64,000 nt of DNA from Glossina fuscipes (taxonomy: Eukaryota > Arthropoda > Insecta > Diptera > Glossinidae). This document shows, piece after piece, positions 38,277-49,574 of the stretch (positions are counted from its first letter, which is position 1; each line of letters starts with the position of its first letter). Location: NCBI RefSeq assembly GCF_014805625.2, contig NW_023998415.1, positions 45,938,440 through 46,002,439 of the forward strand, given 5' to 3'. The translations under genes and the position numbers were made by a program. Below the pieces are notes generated by a model. It was not told the DNA's origin. It did not search any database and saw nothing but the letters and a program-made list of their open reading frames with translations.

Positions 38277-38885
38277 TTATACCCCGCACCACTTGCGGTA
38301 CAGGGTATATTAACTTTGTGCGGTCGTATGTAACACGCAGAAGGGCTTAAGATAGACGCACCTTTTATTATACCGATCGATTCAGATTCATAATTTGAAT
38401 TGACCTACACCGGTCTGTCCGTCTTTCCACTTGGCCGCCAGTCTGTCTGAAATCTGTTCTTGTGACCATTTTGTGCAAGTTGCAGCTTGCAATTTTTGAA
38501 ATATTTCGATGAAATTTATTACAGTGACGTGTTTTGATCCAAGGATCAACGCTATAGGAAACGGTTTGGATCGGTTAACTTTTTCGACTACTCCCCATAT
38601 AAGGGCCTATTCAGGAAAGTCGTTATAGGGAAAAAAAGTGGGAAAAAGTGATATGAAAACTTTGAACCGGTTAGGAGAATTCTTGAACCCTCTCTCATGT
38701 CACGAAAACTGAAGTTTATACGACAAAAAGATATAATATTCAATTTAACAAAAAAAGTCAACTATATCAAATTTGGACCATCTGCACCTATTTTTGGATC
38801 CTGTCCTATGTAAGAATTGTGTTAGGCCATCTGATGTAGGGTACATAATGGTCGACCTTGCCCGACAATAATGTTCTTATTTTTC
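38277..38885 (+). repeat. INE-1/DINE-1-like repeat, longest copy
   Basis: It begins TTTTATACCCCGCACCACTTGC, here read in two parts (TTTTATACCCC and GCACCACTTGC). The next block, GCGGTACAGGGTATATT, forms a short subterminal inverted repeat with the start. It then has the GTAACACGCAGAAGG and ACCGATCGATTCAGA blocks, a GTCTGTCCGTC core near 38412 and a TTGATCCAAGGATCAA palindrome near 38536-38551. It ends near TTGCCCGACAATAATG (about 38860). Shorter copies at 1660, 10613 and 58219 match its first 100-250 bp, and the 5925-6640 units are the same type in the other orientation. It is non-autonomous with no coding capacity. The Helitron-associated assignment is inference. Confidence 0.8.
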
Positions 38886-40488
38886 TTTTTAACATAGCTC
38901 TTTGGACCATTGCTTAATGCAATCTAACGTCGGCCACCTTTTACTTAAAGAGAGCTCAATCTGTAGATTAAAACGTAGTCTTCATTCGAGTAGAATCTCT
39001 AAATTCATGATCGAATCTATGTTTTCCAATTTTTGTGAATCGCTAATATACTTGGTAGTGATTGACTTCCTCCTTGAGAAAGATAGCTTCTTGTACTTTT
39101 TTAGATTTAATTTCATCGAATTTAACGAACAACATGTATGTAATAAAATTAATTAAGTCAGCGAGTCCAAGCACAAGGAAGAAAACAATTTAAAATGGTC
39201 GGCGTTCATTAGGATATACCTGGGTTTAATTGCCGAAGGTAGATCGACAATGTATAGAGTGAATAAAGAAGAGTCGTAACTGCTTGCCTTGAGAGATACC
39301 TGACATCACAGCGAATTCATCTGGGATGATCGATCTAAACAGAATCCTTAATAATGTGTTATGAAGATATGTGATTTCGATGACACATCGTACACACATC
39401 CTTCACGTTAGTGAGTAGCAAAAACTTAAGTTCTTTGATTTTGTGACATCATCATATATATCGTCGTATATAGCTTGGCTTCGTCGTATTAGTTTGGCAG
39501 ACACACAAAGTTCTGATTGCTAGCAAAGATATAAATCTCAAAAAACTTGGATATCTTGATGGGTCACTTCGTACGTTCGCTATGATTCAAGCCTAAGCTC
39601 TTTAACATTTTTCGTTTTTCTTGTCTTAAAGCATAAAACTTAAGCGAGTAAAGTGTGTATTACGTCGAAGACAAAGAAGTAAATTAATTAAGTCGCCCTT
39701 TATATAAGAACGCTCTTAGTAATATTCTAACAGTAAACGTCGTGGTGAGCATTGTTTAAAAGTTTTTCCATTTTGTTGATCTAATTGTGTTTCGTAATGT
39801 AATTGCATATCAGTTGACTGGTATTCACCTTAAGTCAAACCTTTCATAATGAAGAAGCATAACATTCTTGTGGAGAGCATAACTAATTGAATTTAAACGG
39901 AGTTGAGTGAGTGTTTCATGAGTTGGACGCGGGTTTTTTGCATAAGTCGAGTTTTATTTTTGTTTTTTTTTTGTTTTTCGCTTTTTCGCTTTTTCTTACT
40001 ATTTGCCTACTAATACTGATAGTTGTTGTTTATGCGTCCGGATAGTGCTATATGCCACATATTGGCTCATATCAGTATAATTTGCTTTCATAACCTTTGG
40101 CCATAGATCACATAAAACTATCAAAAAATCGCCAAGTAACACTTCATTAAATTCATTTCACGATAGATCTGCGAACACCTCTAACGAAGAGATTTTTTTT
40201 TTTTTTGGTTTTTCTAAAGTATGGCACAAACAAACAAACATTCGCCAACACAATAATGTAATACGTTAACGATCAACGCACAAACAAAGCAACAGTAACT
40301 ATAGCTACAAATGCAAGGGAAGGTAGGCCGTCTAAAAAGGGGGTAAAGAGAATACAGCGGAGATAGACTTCTTGTGTGTACATTTATATGTGTTAGCCCG
40401 GCCTGGCAATTTAACGAATCTGTCAACTCAACTGACTTGGTTAAGATTTATGCTGCAACGATAAATTATAAATAAGTAAAAAACAAAA

Positions 40489-40519
<31 letters not shown>

Positions 40520-40948
40520 ATGAAAAAGAAAAAACAACCAATAACAACAACAACAGTAAAAAACTATAGGAGTAGACCAAATGGACACTTGCAGATTTCA
40601 GCTGAAGCCAAACCAATGGATTAAGGAAACGCAATATCATAGCTTAAGTGTGAGCCTATGTTTGAGTGCGTGAATGATGTGTGTACGTGTGCCTATGTGC
40701 TGCAAAGTGCTGATGCTGAAGCAATTGCTGCCTTGCAATTGGAAGGAAAAGAGGTGGTAGTGATGGGCTGGTTATAGCATGTGGCCAAGGCTAAGCTTAA
40801 AATAATTATTGATTAATAGCTTTAGCACTTAACGTGAAGAGCTGAAGAGCCGCGCTATTATTTGGCTTCACCAGATGAGTAGATAAAGACAACTTTTCTA
40901 ATCTCTTTCTTTCTCTCAATGCTTCATCCGTATAAGTAAAAGGAAGAC

Positions 40949-40980
<32 letters not shown>

Positions 40981-42917
40981 AAAAAAAAGGAAAAACTAAA
41001 CAACTAAATAAGCGCCACATTCTTCCTACCCTACCGCTTTGTTTTCGTTTTATGTATACTTACACGTACGTACTTACGTACCTACGTATACGTACATATA
41101 GTTAGTTAGTTTTAAAATTCTAAGTGGAATAAACAATGAAGCCGTTCGCTTATATGATTGTAGTACGACAACGATTGAATAACGCCTGTATAAATATTAA
41201 GTGTAGTTGAAATTGGATGTAAGTATGTGCGTGCCTTAGTTATAAGTATGTGCGGCCAAATGAAGCCACCTGTGTGTTCGGTATAAAATTGCATTCTCTA
41301 GTATAGTTTGGGGGCTAGAAAACGAAACAAAAACAATAACAGCAACGAAAACCGTGTGGCATGCCTTTGTGAAAAGTAAAAAAAGTAAAAACAAAAAATA
41401 AATAAAAAGCGAAAATTTCGTAGCTGGTGCTTATAAGTGTGCGTTATTTGAGGGGCAATTACGATCTTTAGGTAGACATACTTTCATATATACGTAAGCC
41501 GTTGTCAGTTTATTGTATGTATGTGTAAATTGACTTACACACGGGCATTATAGTATAGTCATGTACTTAAGCCCCGTTTTCCTTTTACCTCGCTTTACTA
41601 CGCCCCTAGTGAACCATATGTGAGCATTTTTTTCTTTTTTCTGTCTCTCTAAAGTGCTTTTGTTTGTATGAATTAAACACTGCCTAGACATTAACTTCGA
41701 CTTGTTGCTGCTATCATTTCGCTGTTGTTGTTCTCGTTATTGCCATTGTTATTGCTGTTATTGCTGTTGTTGCATTGGCTCTTATTGCAGCCTTATAATT
41801 AGCAATAGTTAGCTGTTGGCGCTGCTGTTAACTTCTTTTATTTTCAATTTATTTTTCCTTTTCGTTCTTTTTAAGTTTTTTTTTCTTTTGTTTTTTTTTT
41901 TTTTTTTTCTTAAAGCAATTGTTACATCTATAAGCAGCTTAAGCTATTGGCACTTGATGGTGTAATTATACCGCTGGTCAGCGCCACAAAATTTTAACCT
42001 TTTCGTAAATTTTTTGCAATTCATACGATTTTAGTTTTTCTTATACTATATTCTATCATTATATTGCTGCTATAGAGTTATACATTTTTTTTTTTTTTAC
42101 ATTATTACTCAATTTGTTAGAGTCAACAAAAGAAAAGAAAAGAAAAGAAACAACAGAAAAAAAAAAAATAAATAAATAAACCGTCAACGCGTTTTACGCT
42201 GGCGCTGTTTTAAAGTGTTAGACTTGGTTACAATGTGCGGCATTTCAATTGAGTTATTTTTTTTTCAAAAAAAAAAAAAAATTTACTTTGTTTTTTTATT
42301 TATCTGCGCAATGGAAAGCATGTTAAGTTTATGATTACATATGCAACACCTAAAATTATGCTATACAAATATGTATTAAATATTTATAAGCGAGTGATGA
42401 TTTGAAAGTGTCTAGTTGCTTAACCACCCCCACTCGTCACCCATCCCTCTCCAACCTCTCTCTCTCTCTCTTCATATCTATCTGTATCGGTCTCTCTCTC
42501 TCTCTTTCTCTATCTTTCTCACTCTCTATTGGTGCAAATTGTGATAACGTTCAGGAAATATTTACGAATTATTATGAATAAGATGTAATAGCGGCAGAAA
42601 GCTAAAAACAATTCAAAGAGTTTGCCGAGTCCGTCGAGTCCGTCGAGCCTGTATTTATAAATAAATTTTAACATCGTTTGTTTGCTTCGCTAAAAGCGTA
42701 TTGTATTCATTAATTCATCGATATGAAAAGAGAAATCATTTAAACGATGGACACGTATTCAAGATTAGACTTCTTAAGACTGAGACTTAAGACGTTTCGA
42801 TGCTAATGCAAGTTTTAAAATCATTAACTTATTCATTCATTCTTTCATTCATTTCATGCGCTAGTAATTGGCATTTTTTTAAATTGTATCCGTTGCCGCC
42901 TCTGCTGCTGCGGCTGC

Positions 42918-42959
<42 letters not shown>

Positions 42960-43344
42960 GGTGTTTTTCTTAAGACATGAAATTAATTTCTGTAAAGATT
43001 TTTATCGATTGTTGACTTTTAATGAAAAATTATTTTATTTTAATTTTTTTTTTTTTTTTTTTTTTTTTGTTTTGTTTTTTTACCTTTGCTTCCGTTATTA
43101 TTAGAATTTGTTTTTTTCTTTCCTTTTATACGCTTTAAACTTTTAAGAATTTCATGTCGATTTTTCTATGGTATGAATTATTTACAAAGTTAATTAAATC
43201 GCTTTTATTGAATACATTTAAGCTAATTAAACTTATTTAAAACGATCGATCGTTTAATTATATCTATAGAAACAACTATAATTAATTCAAAAGGCTTTTA
43301 TAAGCTTAAATTACCTTATAATTTAAAAAGCAACAGAAAACAAA
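38886..43344. other. Non-coding DNA with microsatellites
   Basis: This includes a (TAAA)n run near 40488-40519, an A29 run at 40949-40977, ACGT-rich tandem units near 41067-41098, TTG/TTA-rich DNA near 41700-41775, CT-rich DNA at 42458-42536, GTCGAGTCC units near 42628-42650 and (CTG)n at 42901-42960. An 84-codon plus frame at 38902-39156 has no recognisable domain. No gene is seen. Confidence 0.55.
42901..42960. repeat. (CTG)n/(CAG)n trinucleotide repeat
   Basis: Mostly CTG units with a few CGG/TAC variants. It could encode poly-Gln, poly-Ala or poly-Leu, but no open frame of useful length surrounds it. Confidence 0.95.
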
Positions 43345-43737
43345 TTAACAATAGATAAAACGTATTAAATACATGCGATCATAATTAAAGTTCTCCGATA
43401 CGAACAGTGAAGTCCTAACATGTTCGATGCGAAAATCTGCTCTGATACTTACGCACATGCTTCGGTGTAAAAGTTCTTTTGCTTCAACGAATTTTATTGA
43501 GATATATTCAAAATTGAGCAATCTTAACGCGGGCGGATTGGGCGAAGGGATCCAATCATTTTTCTTCTCTTCACATTTAGCAAGGATAGATATGCGCCAT
43601 TTCGAAAACCGGGGCCAAGTGGAGGCTGCCGCATAGCCTAGTAAGAAAAGAGTCACTGCGATCGAGTCGGTGTTCATTGATTTAACATTCGTACTTGATC
43701 GTATCTGTTGTGAGTACTCAGTCGGTAAAGACAACAT
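43345..43737 (-). CDS. Longest open frame in the window (130 codons), unrecognised
   Basis: The minus-strand frame reads MLSLPTEYSQQIRSSTNVKS at its start and contains 'PRFSKWRISILAKCEEKKND' and 'ALRLLNFEYISIKFVEAKEL'. The composition is not low-complexity, unlike most frames here. Two plus-strand frames (43427-43636 and 43670-43903) overlap it, so the open reading may come partly from a stop-poor repeat. I recognise no domain. It lacks an obvious promoter or poly(A) signal. A decayed transposon fragment is the likeliest explanation. Confidence 0.2.
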   Translation of the reverse strand: MLSLPTEYSQQIRSSTNVKSMNTDSIAVTLFLLGYAAASTWPRFSKWRISILAKCEEKKNDWIPSPNPPALRLLNFEYISIKFVEAKELLHRSMCVSIRADFRIEHVRTSLFVSENFNYDRMYLIRFIYC

Positions 43738-45060
43738 TTACCAATCGGTCAGTCCGTTCCTGTCTCTTCCTCTCTCCTCATTTCTTTTTGACCAACATCG
43801 CGTAAGACATTGTTATAGGAGAATTGCAAACCGGCCGCAACATGGAATGTCCGATAATTCACTGCAGCTAAGTGCAAGGAATTTCATTATATGTAAAGGT
43901 TAGAAAAAGATTTGAGAAATTGTTTTCTAGTCACGCTTTAAAACTTGAAAATTCAAAAGGATGAAATTGACCGACACGATAGCTGTAGTGTTGAAAGAGG
44001 AAAAAAAAAAAAAAACACTTGTAAAAACACTTAATCTATAGCAAACATTGATATATAAAATTTATTAAAAATTCTGTGCAGATACGAATCTAATCGATCA
44101 AGTGATACGCCCTCAATTAAAGAGAAATATTTTGAAATATTTATACATTAACTGGCGATTGTGTGTGTGTATGTGTGTGTTTGTGTGTATGTATGTGTGT
44201 GTATCCCAGATGCGCCACAGGGTGAATATATAACTTTCGTACTCTTTTTCTTTTTCTTTTCTTTTCCATTCTTTCAATCTTTTCCCATTGTCTGCAATAA
44301 CGAAAAAATCTGTCATCGCCTATAGCCAAATAGACATAAAATATGAAGAAAGAAAGACCAGATTTAAAATGACACTATGCATGGAATTGAGCAAAGTAAG
44401 AACCTGAACAATACTACTATTAAGTCTGTGTATGTGTGTGTATAATGGAACACTACAATCATTTACTATAGATGCAGATACTTATTGCCTCTAACATGAG
44501 GGCAAACAATTGTTGTAAAGCAAATCACCGCCAAAGTATCTGAGCAGTAGTGGTTAGTTGTTTGGTGGTTTTTTTGTATAATTTTTTATTTTTTTTTACT
44601 TTTTTTCTTTTCCTTTTAAAAGCGAACAATGAACTTCTATAAAAATGCTTAAGATTTTCACGAAACAAACAAACGTAAACAAATTCATAAACATAGGCAT
44701 AAATAAATGCAAATGTACTTTACAGATAACAATAAACATGCACATACGCACATGTATATACATGTATATACGTATATGTATGTGAAATTTATGTATGGTG
44801 GCATTATTTTTAACTCCATTCGCAACAAGAACAACAGAAGAAGAAATAAAAAAAAAAAATTCAACCAACATCATCGCCACTATTTAAAATTCAATGTATT
44901 CTCCTTTATGAGGATGATGGTGTTGGTGTTGCAAACGTGCATGTGAGCGCGCGCAGACACCGCGCTCCAGCTTTAAAGCGAAAAAAGCAAAATAAGAAAA
45001 AGTACAAAAACCCTCCAGTGGGTGTCATTAATTTACTGTCATTGTTGTTACTATTATTAT

Positions 45061-45091
<31 letters not shown>

Positions 45092-45229
45092 CTCTTGTTG
45101 TTATTATTATTGTTTTTACTTTTGTTGCTATTATTATCATTATTATTGTTTCTGTTGTTGGGCCGCAGACAAATTGCAAATTTATTTCAACTGTCTCATA
45201 ATGTTAGATATGTAATATTATAGCTTTGT

Positions 45230-45275
<46 letters not shown>

Positions 45276-45682
45276 CATGTTGTCTGTTTAGCTCTGCATA
45301 GCTAAGCGATACAATTCAATTCAGTTTACTTTACAGCTTAGTTAGTGTTTGATTGGCTGCTTGGGCTGGTCTTTAAGGTTTTCCATTAAGTCAACGAATC
45401 TGTAATAAATTTGTTTAAATCGCCTTTCCTTTACCCAAACAGTCTTAAAGCAACACTTGTTTCTCCTTTTTCCTCTTAGCTCAACTTATATCTATTTGTA
45501 CATACATTATAAATGCATATGTATGTATGTATATATGTATGTATGTATGTATGCATGTATTTATCTATATATATATAAATATGTGATATGTAACTTCATT
45601 ACATTGCCCGCAATCATTTAGAGATCTTATGATAATGTCACTAATTTAAAGGTAAAAAACATTTCAAAAGCGCTACTATTTT

Positions 45683-45719
<37 letters not shown>

Positions 45720-46739
45720 AAAAAAAAATAAAATAAATTTAATTAAACTTAATTTATATTATATATGGCGTTTATTATTATTTTTATTAATATTATTATT
45801 ATTACTATTATTCATATAATGTTAACTCTTCTGGCCCGGGAAAATTTGAAGGTTTTCTTCTCAACTGGGCGCACATGTGCGGAACACCTGTTAGCTTAGC
45901 GGTGCGGTTTCTTTTTTCAAATGTTTTTTCTTTTTTTTCGTTTTCTCTCTTTGTTTATTTATTTATTTTTTTTGTTGTTATTGTTGTTGCTTCGCTAATT
46001 TTTGTATAACATACGTATGCAGGCAACAATCGCGAAGGAAATTGAAAGCAAAAATAGTTTTCCGAAAAAACTGAAAAAAAGGAAAAAAAATAAAAACTTT
46101 ACCAGCAACAAGTTGTGACTTAATTATTGAAAGACAAAAAAAAAATTTTATTATTTTAATTTTTTATTATATTCCATGGGTGATTCAATTGGTACTATAT
46201 ATTTTGTAAATGTCATATCTTTTAATTTTTTTGGCTCTTTTCCGATTCCCATCGAATCACTATGAAAAGATTTGCAGCCGCACAAAGTAATTAAAAAAGT
46301 TTGGTTAAATAATAGTTTTTCCAATGTTAAGGATCGGATCTGTTAAAAAGGCGAACGTGACACTCCGCTAAACATATCAATGCTGTTAACGAAAATACAT
46401 TTTGAACGTATTTTGAAAATGGCATTGCAGTTACCGTCAGTGGACAACGCTTCAGAAAATTTCGGAGTTAAGCAGTTTTTGCCGCATGAATTTTATAATG
46501 GAAATGGTACATCAAGCCATACATCTCGTGGCGGAACCAATTTATTGAGACAAATCTTCAATGATCATGTGAACTTGAAAAATGTCAATCATATGATATG
46601 TGTGACCATGAAGATCGTATGACATAATAGCAATGCCCTCTTTTTTTCTGAGGTTACGTGAAGTGATTGGTTGGCGTCAATAATCTTGTCATGCCATTAG
46701 TGAAACAAAAGTAGATTTGTGTGGAAAAGTATCTGAAAC
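43738..46739. other. Non-coding DNA with long microsatellites
   Basis: TG-rich DNA lies at 44159-44202, (TTG/TTA)n at 45036-45156, an AT run of about 42 bases at 45233-45274, TATG tetranucleotides near 45519-45556 and a T32 run at 45684-45715. An 80-codon plus frame at 46380-46622 is unrecognised and may be upstream debris of the relic that follows. No gene is seen. Confidence 0.5.
45233..45274. repeat. (AT)n microsatellite, about 42 bases
   Basis: One of the longest uninterrupted AT runs in the window. It could extrude as a cruciform when supercoiled (general knowledge). Confidence 0.95.
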
Positions 46740-47160
46740 TAAAAAAATTAATTATTCTTGTGAAGGATAAACAAAACAGCTTTTGGAAGCGTTGTGGCAA
46801 AACTACAACAAACATGGGAAGCGACACTCCATCAACTTATCGCGAACGGAAGTGTGAATGGGGAGAAATGATGGAAAAGAGCTAAATATCATAATGCACA
46901 GCAACGGCTGCAAATTGCGAAACGCTATTATAGCTTAACTATTCAAAACGATCAAGCTCGGTCTTACATAGCGGAATCCATCTGGGATCGATAGCAGCAC
47001 TAAGCCAAAACTTGCTACCTCTTCAAACTAGCTTTAGAAGACATTCGTTTCTCACACAGTTTACAATCGCCGAAATGTTGTCTGCCTACGATTTCCACAA
47101 ATGACGCTTAGCGTCAAAAGACGAAATGTCCATCTGGTTATCGGAATCAGATTTTAATGG
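46740..47160 (+). pseudogene. Possible very eroded mariner relic, C-terminal half
   Basis: 'NDQARSYIAESIW' near 46949 resembles the mariner HDNARPH.A motif that carries the second catalytic Asp. The DNA at 47062-47098 (TACAATCGCCGAAATG...) can be aligned to a YSPDLAPSDYH segment with indels. 'DEMSIWLSES' near 47121 resembles the EEVKKWLDEW motif. The distance from the first to the last motif (about 172 bp) equals the usual spacing in mauritiana-type transposases. No frame is intact, and the upstream half is not alignable by eye. Treat as tentative. Confidence 0.35.
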
Positions 47161-47638
47161 AAAAATATAGGAAACGTGTGCATTGGTCTCTACAACCCCC
47201 GATCCTGCTTGGTTTGAAAGTTTTGCAAAAATCTCTATATTTTGGTGAGCAGAAAAATGCTTTTACCTCCGACATCACAAAGTCCGCTAAATGGAATATT
47301 CTTAGTATTGCTTAGAGTTTAATACTCATTAAGAATGTATATATACACTATGTAGGGCTACTTCGGAATCACGCTTTCACTGCAAACATTTACTGGAGCG
47401 AAGATAGCCCACCACCAAGATAGCCCACATTATTGACTTTCCTAAGAATGCCTTTGCTAAGTTAGATTTTATCGTGAAATAACAAGAGACAAAAAAAAAA
47501 AAGGTATTAAAAATTAAAAAATATTAGCAAGCAAGCACACTTAAAACAAATTAAGCCCTTTATTACAATCTCAAAAGCAAAAAAAAAAAAAATCTAAATT
47601 ATTGTTACTAACTCTCAAGCATAGTTACAGTGTAAACA

Positions 47639-47938
47639 GTGAAAAGTGCAATGTCTGAACCGAGTTATATCAATTTTCAGAGACTTCACGTAGATCGAAA
47701 TTCTCGATACGTGTCGAAAAATGCTGAATTGGTGAACAAGTGTTCCTGTCCTCTATGTATTATGAAAAAATTTTTGTACAAAAATCAGCATATTAGTCAT
47801 ATATTTCTCCCACTGTTATATAACAATGAAAAACATCATCCGAAAACTAGCGACTTAGTCAAATACTCGCCCCCTCTGCTATACAACGTAAAAAAACATT
47901 GTCCGAAAGCTAGTCCGAATACCTTGTCTGCTATATGA
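47639..47938 (+). CDS. Unrecognised 99-codon frame with internal repeat
   Basis: The frame (GTG at 47639; first ATG near 47651) encodes a basic, Cys-containing peptide. 'CSCPLCIMKK' near residues 35-44 resembles a single metal-binding knuckle. Two related segments follow, 'LLYNNEKHHPKTS' and 'LLYNVKKHCPKAS', and a third unit continues past the stop in another frame. A poly-A-rich leader with short A runs precedes it. The repeat is seen directly; any protein function is unknown. It could be an eroded element with a minisatellite. Confidence 0.25.
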   Translation: MKSAMSEPSYINFQRLHVDRNSRYVSKNAELVNKCSCPLCIMKKFLYKNQHISHIFLPLLYNNEKHHPKTSDLVKYSPPLLYNVKKHCPKASPNTLSAI

Positions 47939-47965
47939 CAATGGAAAACATTGCCCGAAATGTAG
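47807..47965 (+). repeat. Three-unit degenerate tandem repeat (51-64 bp period)
   Basis: Units start at about 47807, 47871 and 47924. Each has a CTGYTATAYRAC-like block, a run of A-rich sequence, then CATY..CCGAAA.STAG. Two intervals differ in length (about 64 and 51 bp), so spacers have changed by indels. Confidence 0.7.
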
Positions 47966-49448
47966 TGTATGTGTATATGTACGAGAAGCGTGTTAGTAGT
48001 TGCCCGAATTTTCATTTCTTGCCAAAAGGTAACTTAAGAGGCAGCGTCTTCTAATGCGTATCAAAAATCTGCATTTGAGTAAATTTATTAAAATTTTTTT
48101 TATAATTAATTTAATATCTTGTGTATATGGAAAGGACATCTTTGGGAGAAACTAGGCTTTCCTGAGATGCTTTAGCGTCCTTTAAGACATACCCAAAAAC
48201 TGAACTTGAGTATATTCGTTAAAATTCGTTACATCACACACTGTGTAAATTGTAACTTTTCGCTAATAGCTTACATGCTATATATATATATATATATATA
48301 TGATTGCTTTTTTTTATTTATACTTAGTTGTTCTCATCAGTCCGTTAATTGTTCAATAGCGCTCAACCGGTGTGAAGATGGCCTACCTTTTAGAAAGGAA
48401 TATCAAAAAATGTCAGCTACGCACAGTAGGCTAACTTCGCGTCAGTAAATATTTCAACGATTGGTATAAACAAAACAAAAAAGAAAAATTCAGATTATTT
48501 TGTTAAAAGAAAAGGAAGAAAAACAAAAAAACGATTTTAACTATGACAAGTAAGGGTCCCTTCGCTAAAGTTGTTGCTGCAGCTTTAAATATATAAATAG
48601 AAATGATCGATATTGTAACCTAATTATAATAATAATAATAATAATAATAGGCCTTAATGGCTTCGGGGTTATATAAGCGACAATAAATAAATAAATAAAT
48701 AAATAAACAAATATAGTAAGTACATCTGACGATTCTTTTCAAATAACGAATTAATTAATAATAATGTGATTACCTACTATAGCGTTCACGGAAGAGACAG
48801 AAATACTAAAATGCCGTATAAATATTCAACATTTTATTTTTACAGAATGTGTTTGTGTTAATACTTTTCAATAAATCATAGCGGAAATGAAGTTATTTTA
48901 CTTTGACGGTATTTTCAAGTGCAAACACTTGTTGTAAAGGAACTTGGAAAGTTTTGCTTATTCTTGTCGCACGGTCTCATTCAATTGTTTTGTCATTTGA
49001 TAAACAATTCGTTCGCAAAAACTTACAAAACTGAGTCGTCGCCTCACGACAAGTTCCACATGTCAATTTATTCAGAACTAAGTAAACCTAAAATTTTGTT
49101 CTTCTGTTTTTCGATTAATATTAAACATATAGTAGAACAACAATAGCTCAAGATCAAGATCTGCAGCAAATTTTCAAATGATTCTGCTTTATATATGAGC
49201 AGTATACCATATCTTGTATTGTTACTATTATTATTATTATTATTATTATTATTATCACTATTATTATATGAAAGTCCCGTTAATTTTTCCAAAATAATTC
49301 CATGTCTTACATACGAATGATGGTGTCGCTTATTAAAGTGGACTTGCAAAAAAGAGCCGATTGATTGACTAAACTGATTGAAAAAGAAAAACAAATATCA
49401 TGAGAATGGCGGTCGTGACCAACAATGTTGCATAAAGTCAGTGCAGGT

Positions 49449-49574
49449 CACTTTCCTTTTATCTTATTGGCCTTTTTTTAAATACTACGCGCCTCAGCAA
49501 TATTTGCAAATAATCTAAATCCAGTGCGCCGCCCTCAAAAAAAAAAAAAAAGCCAATAAGATAAAAGGAAAGTG
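49449..49574. mobile_element. 126-bp foldback element (MITE-like)
   Basis: Perfect 23-bp inverted repeats bound it: 49449-49471 (starts CACTTTCCTTTTATC) and 49552-49574 (ends GATAAAAGGAAAGTG). The arms are followed inward by a T run on the left and an A run on the right, which extends pairing. No target-site duplication is evident next to the arms. The 80-bp centre is unrelated to other repeats in the window. It may be a MITE or a palindromic non-autonomous element; the class is not determined. Confidence 0.7.

Larger units (their letters stand above)
47161..49448. other. Non-coding DNA between relics
   Basis: Apart from the small frame at 47639, this has an AT run at 48281-48301, (AAT)n at 48627-48650, (AAAT)n near 48684-48709 and (TTA)n at 49217-49256. 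Frames at 48919 and 49068 are short and one carries poly-Asn from the repeat. Confidence 0.55.

Noticed and set aside
44937..45215. 92-codon plus-strand frame with Leu/Val/Cys/Tyr runs
   Set aside because: It is the translation of the TTG/TTA microsatellite at 45036-45156.
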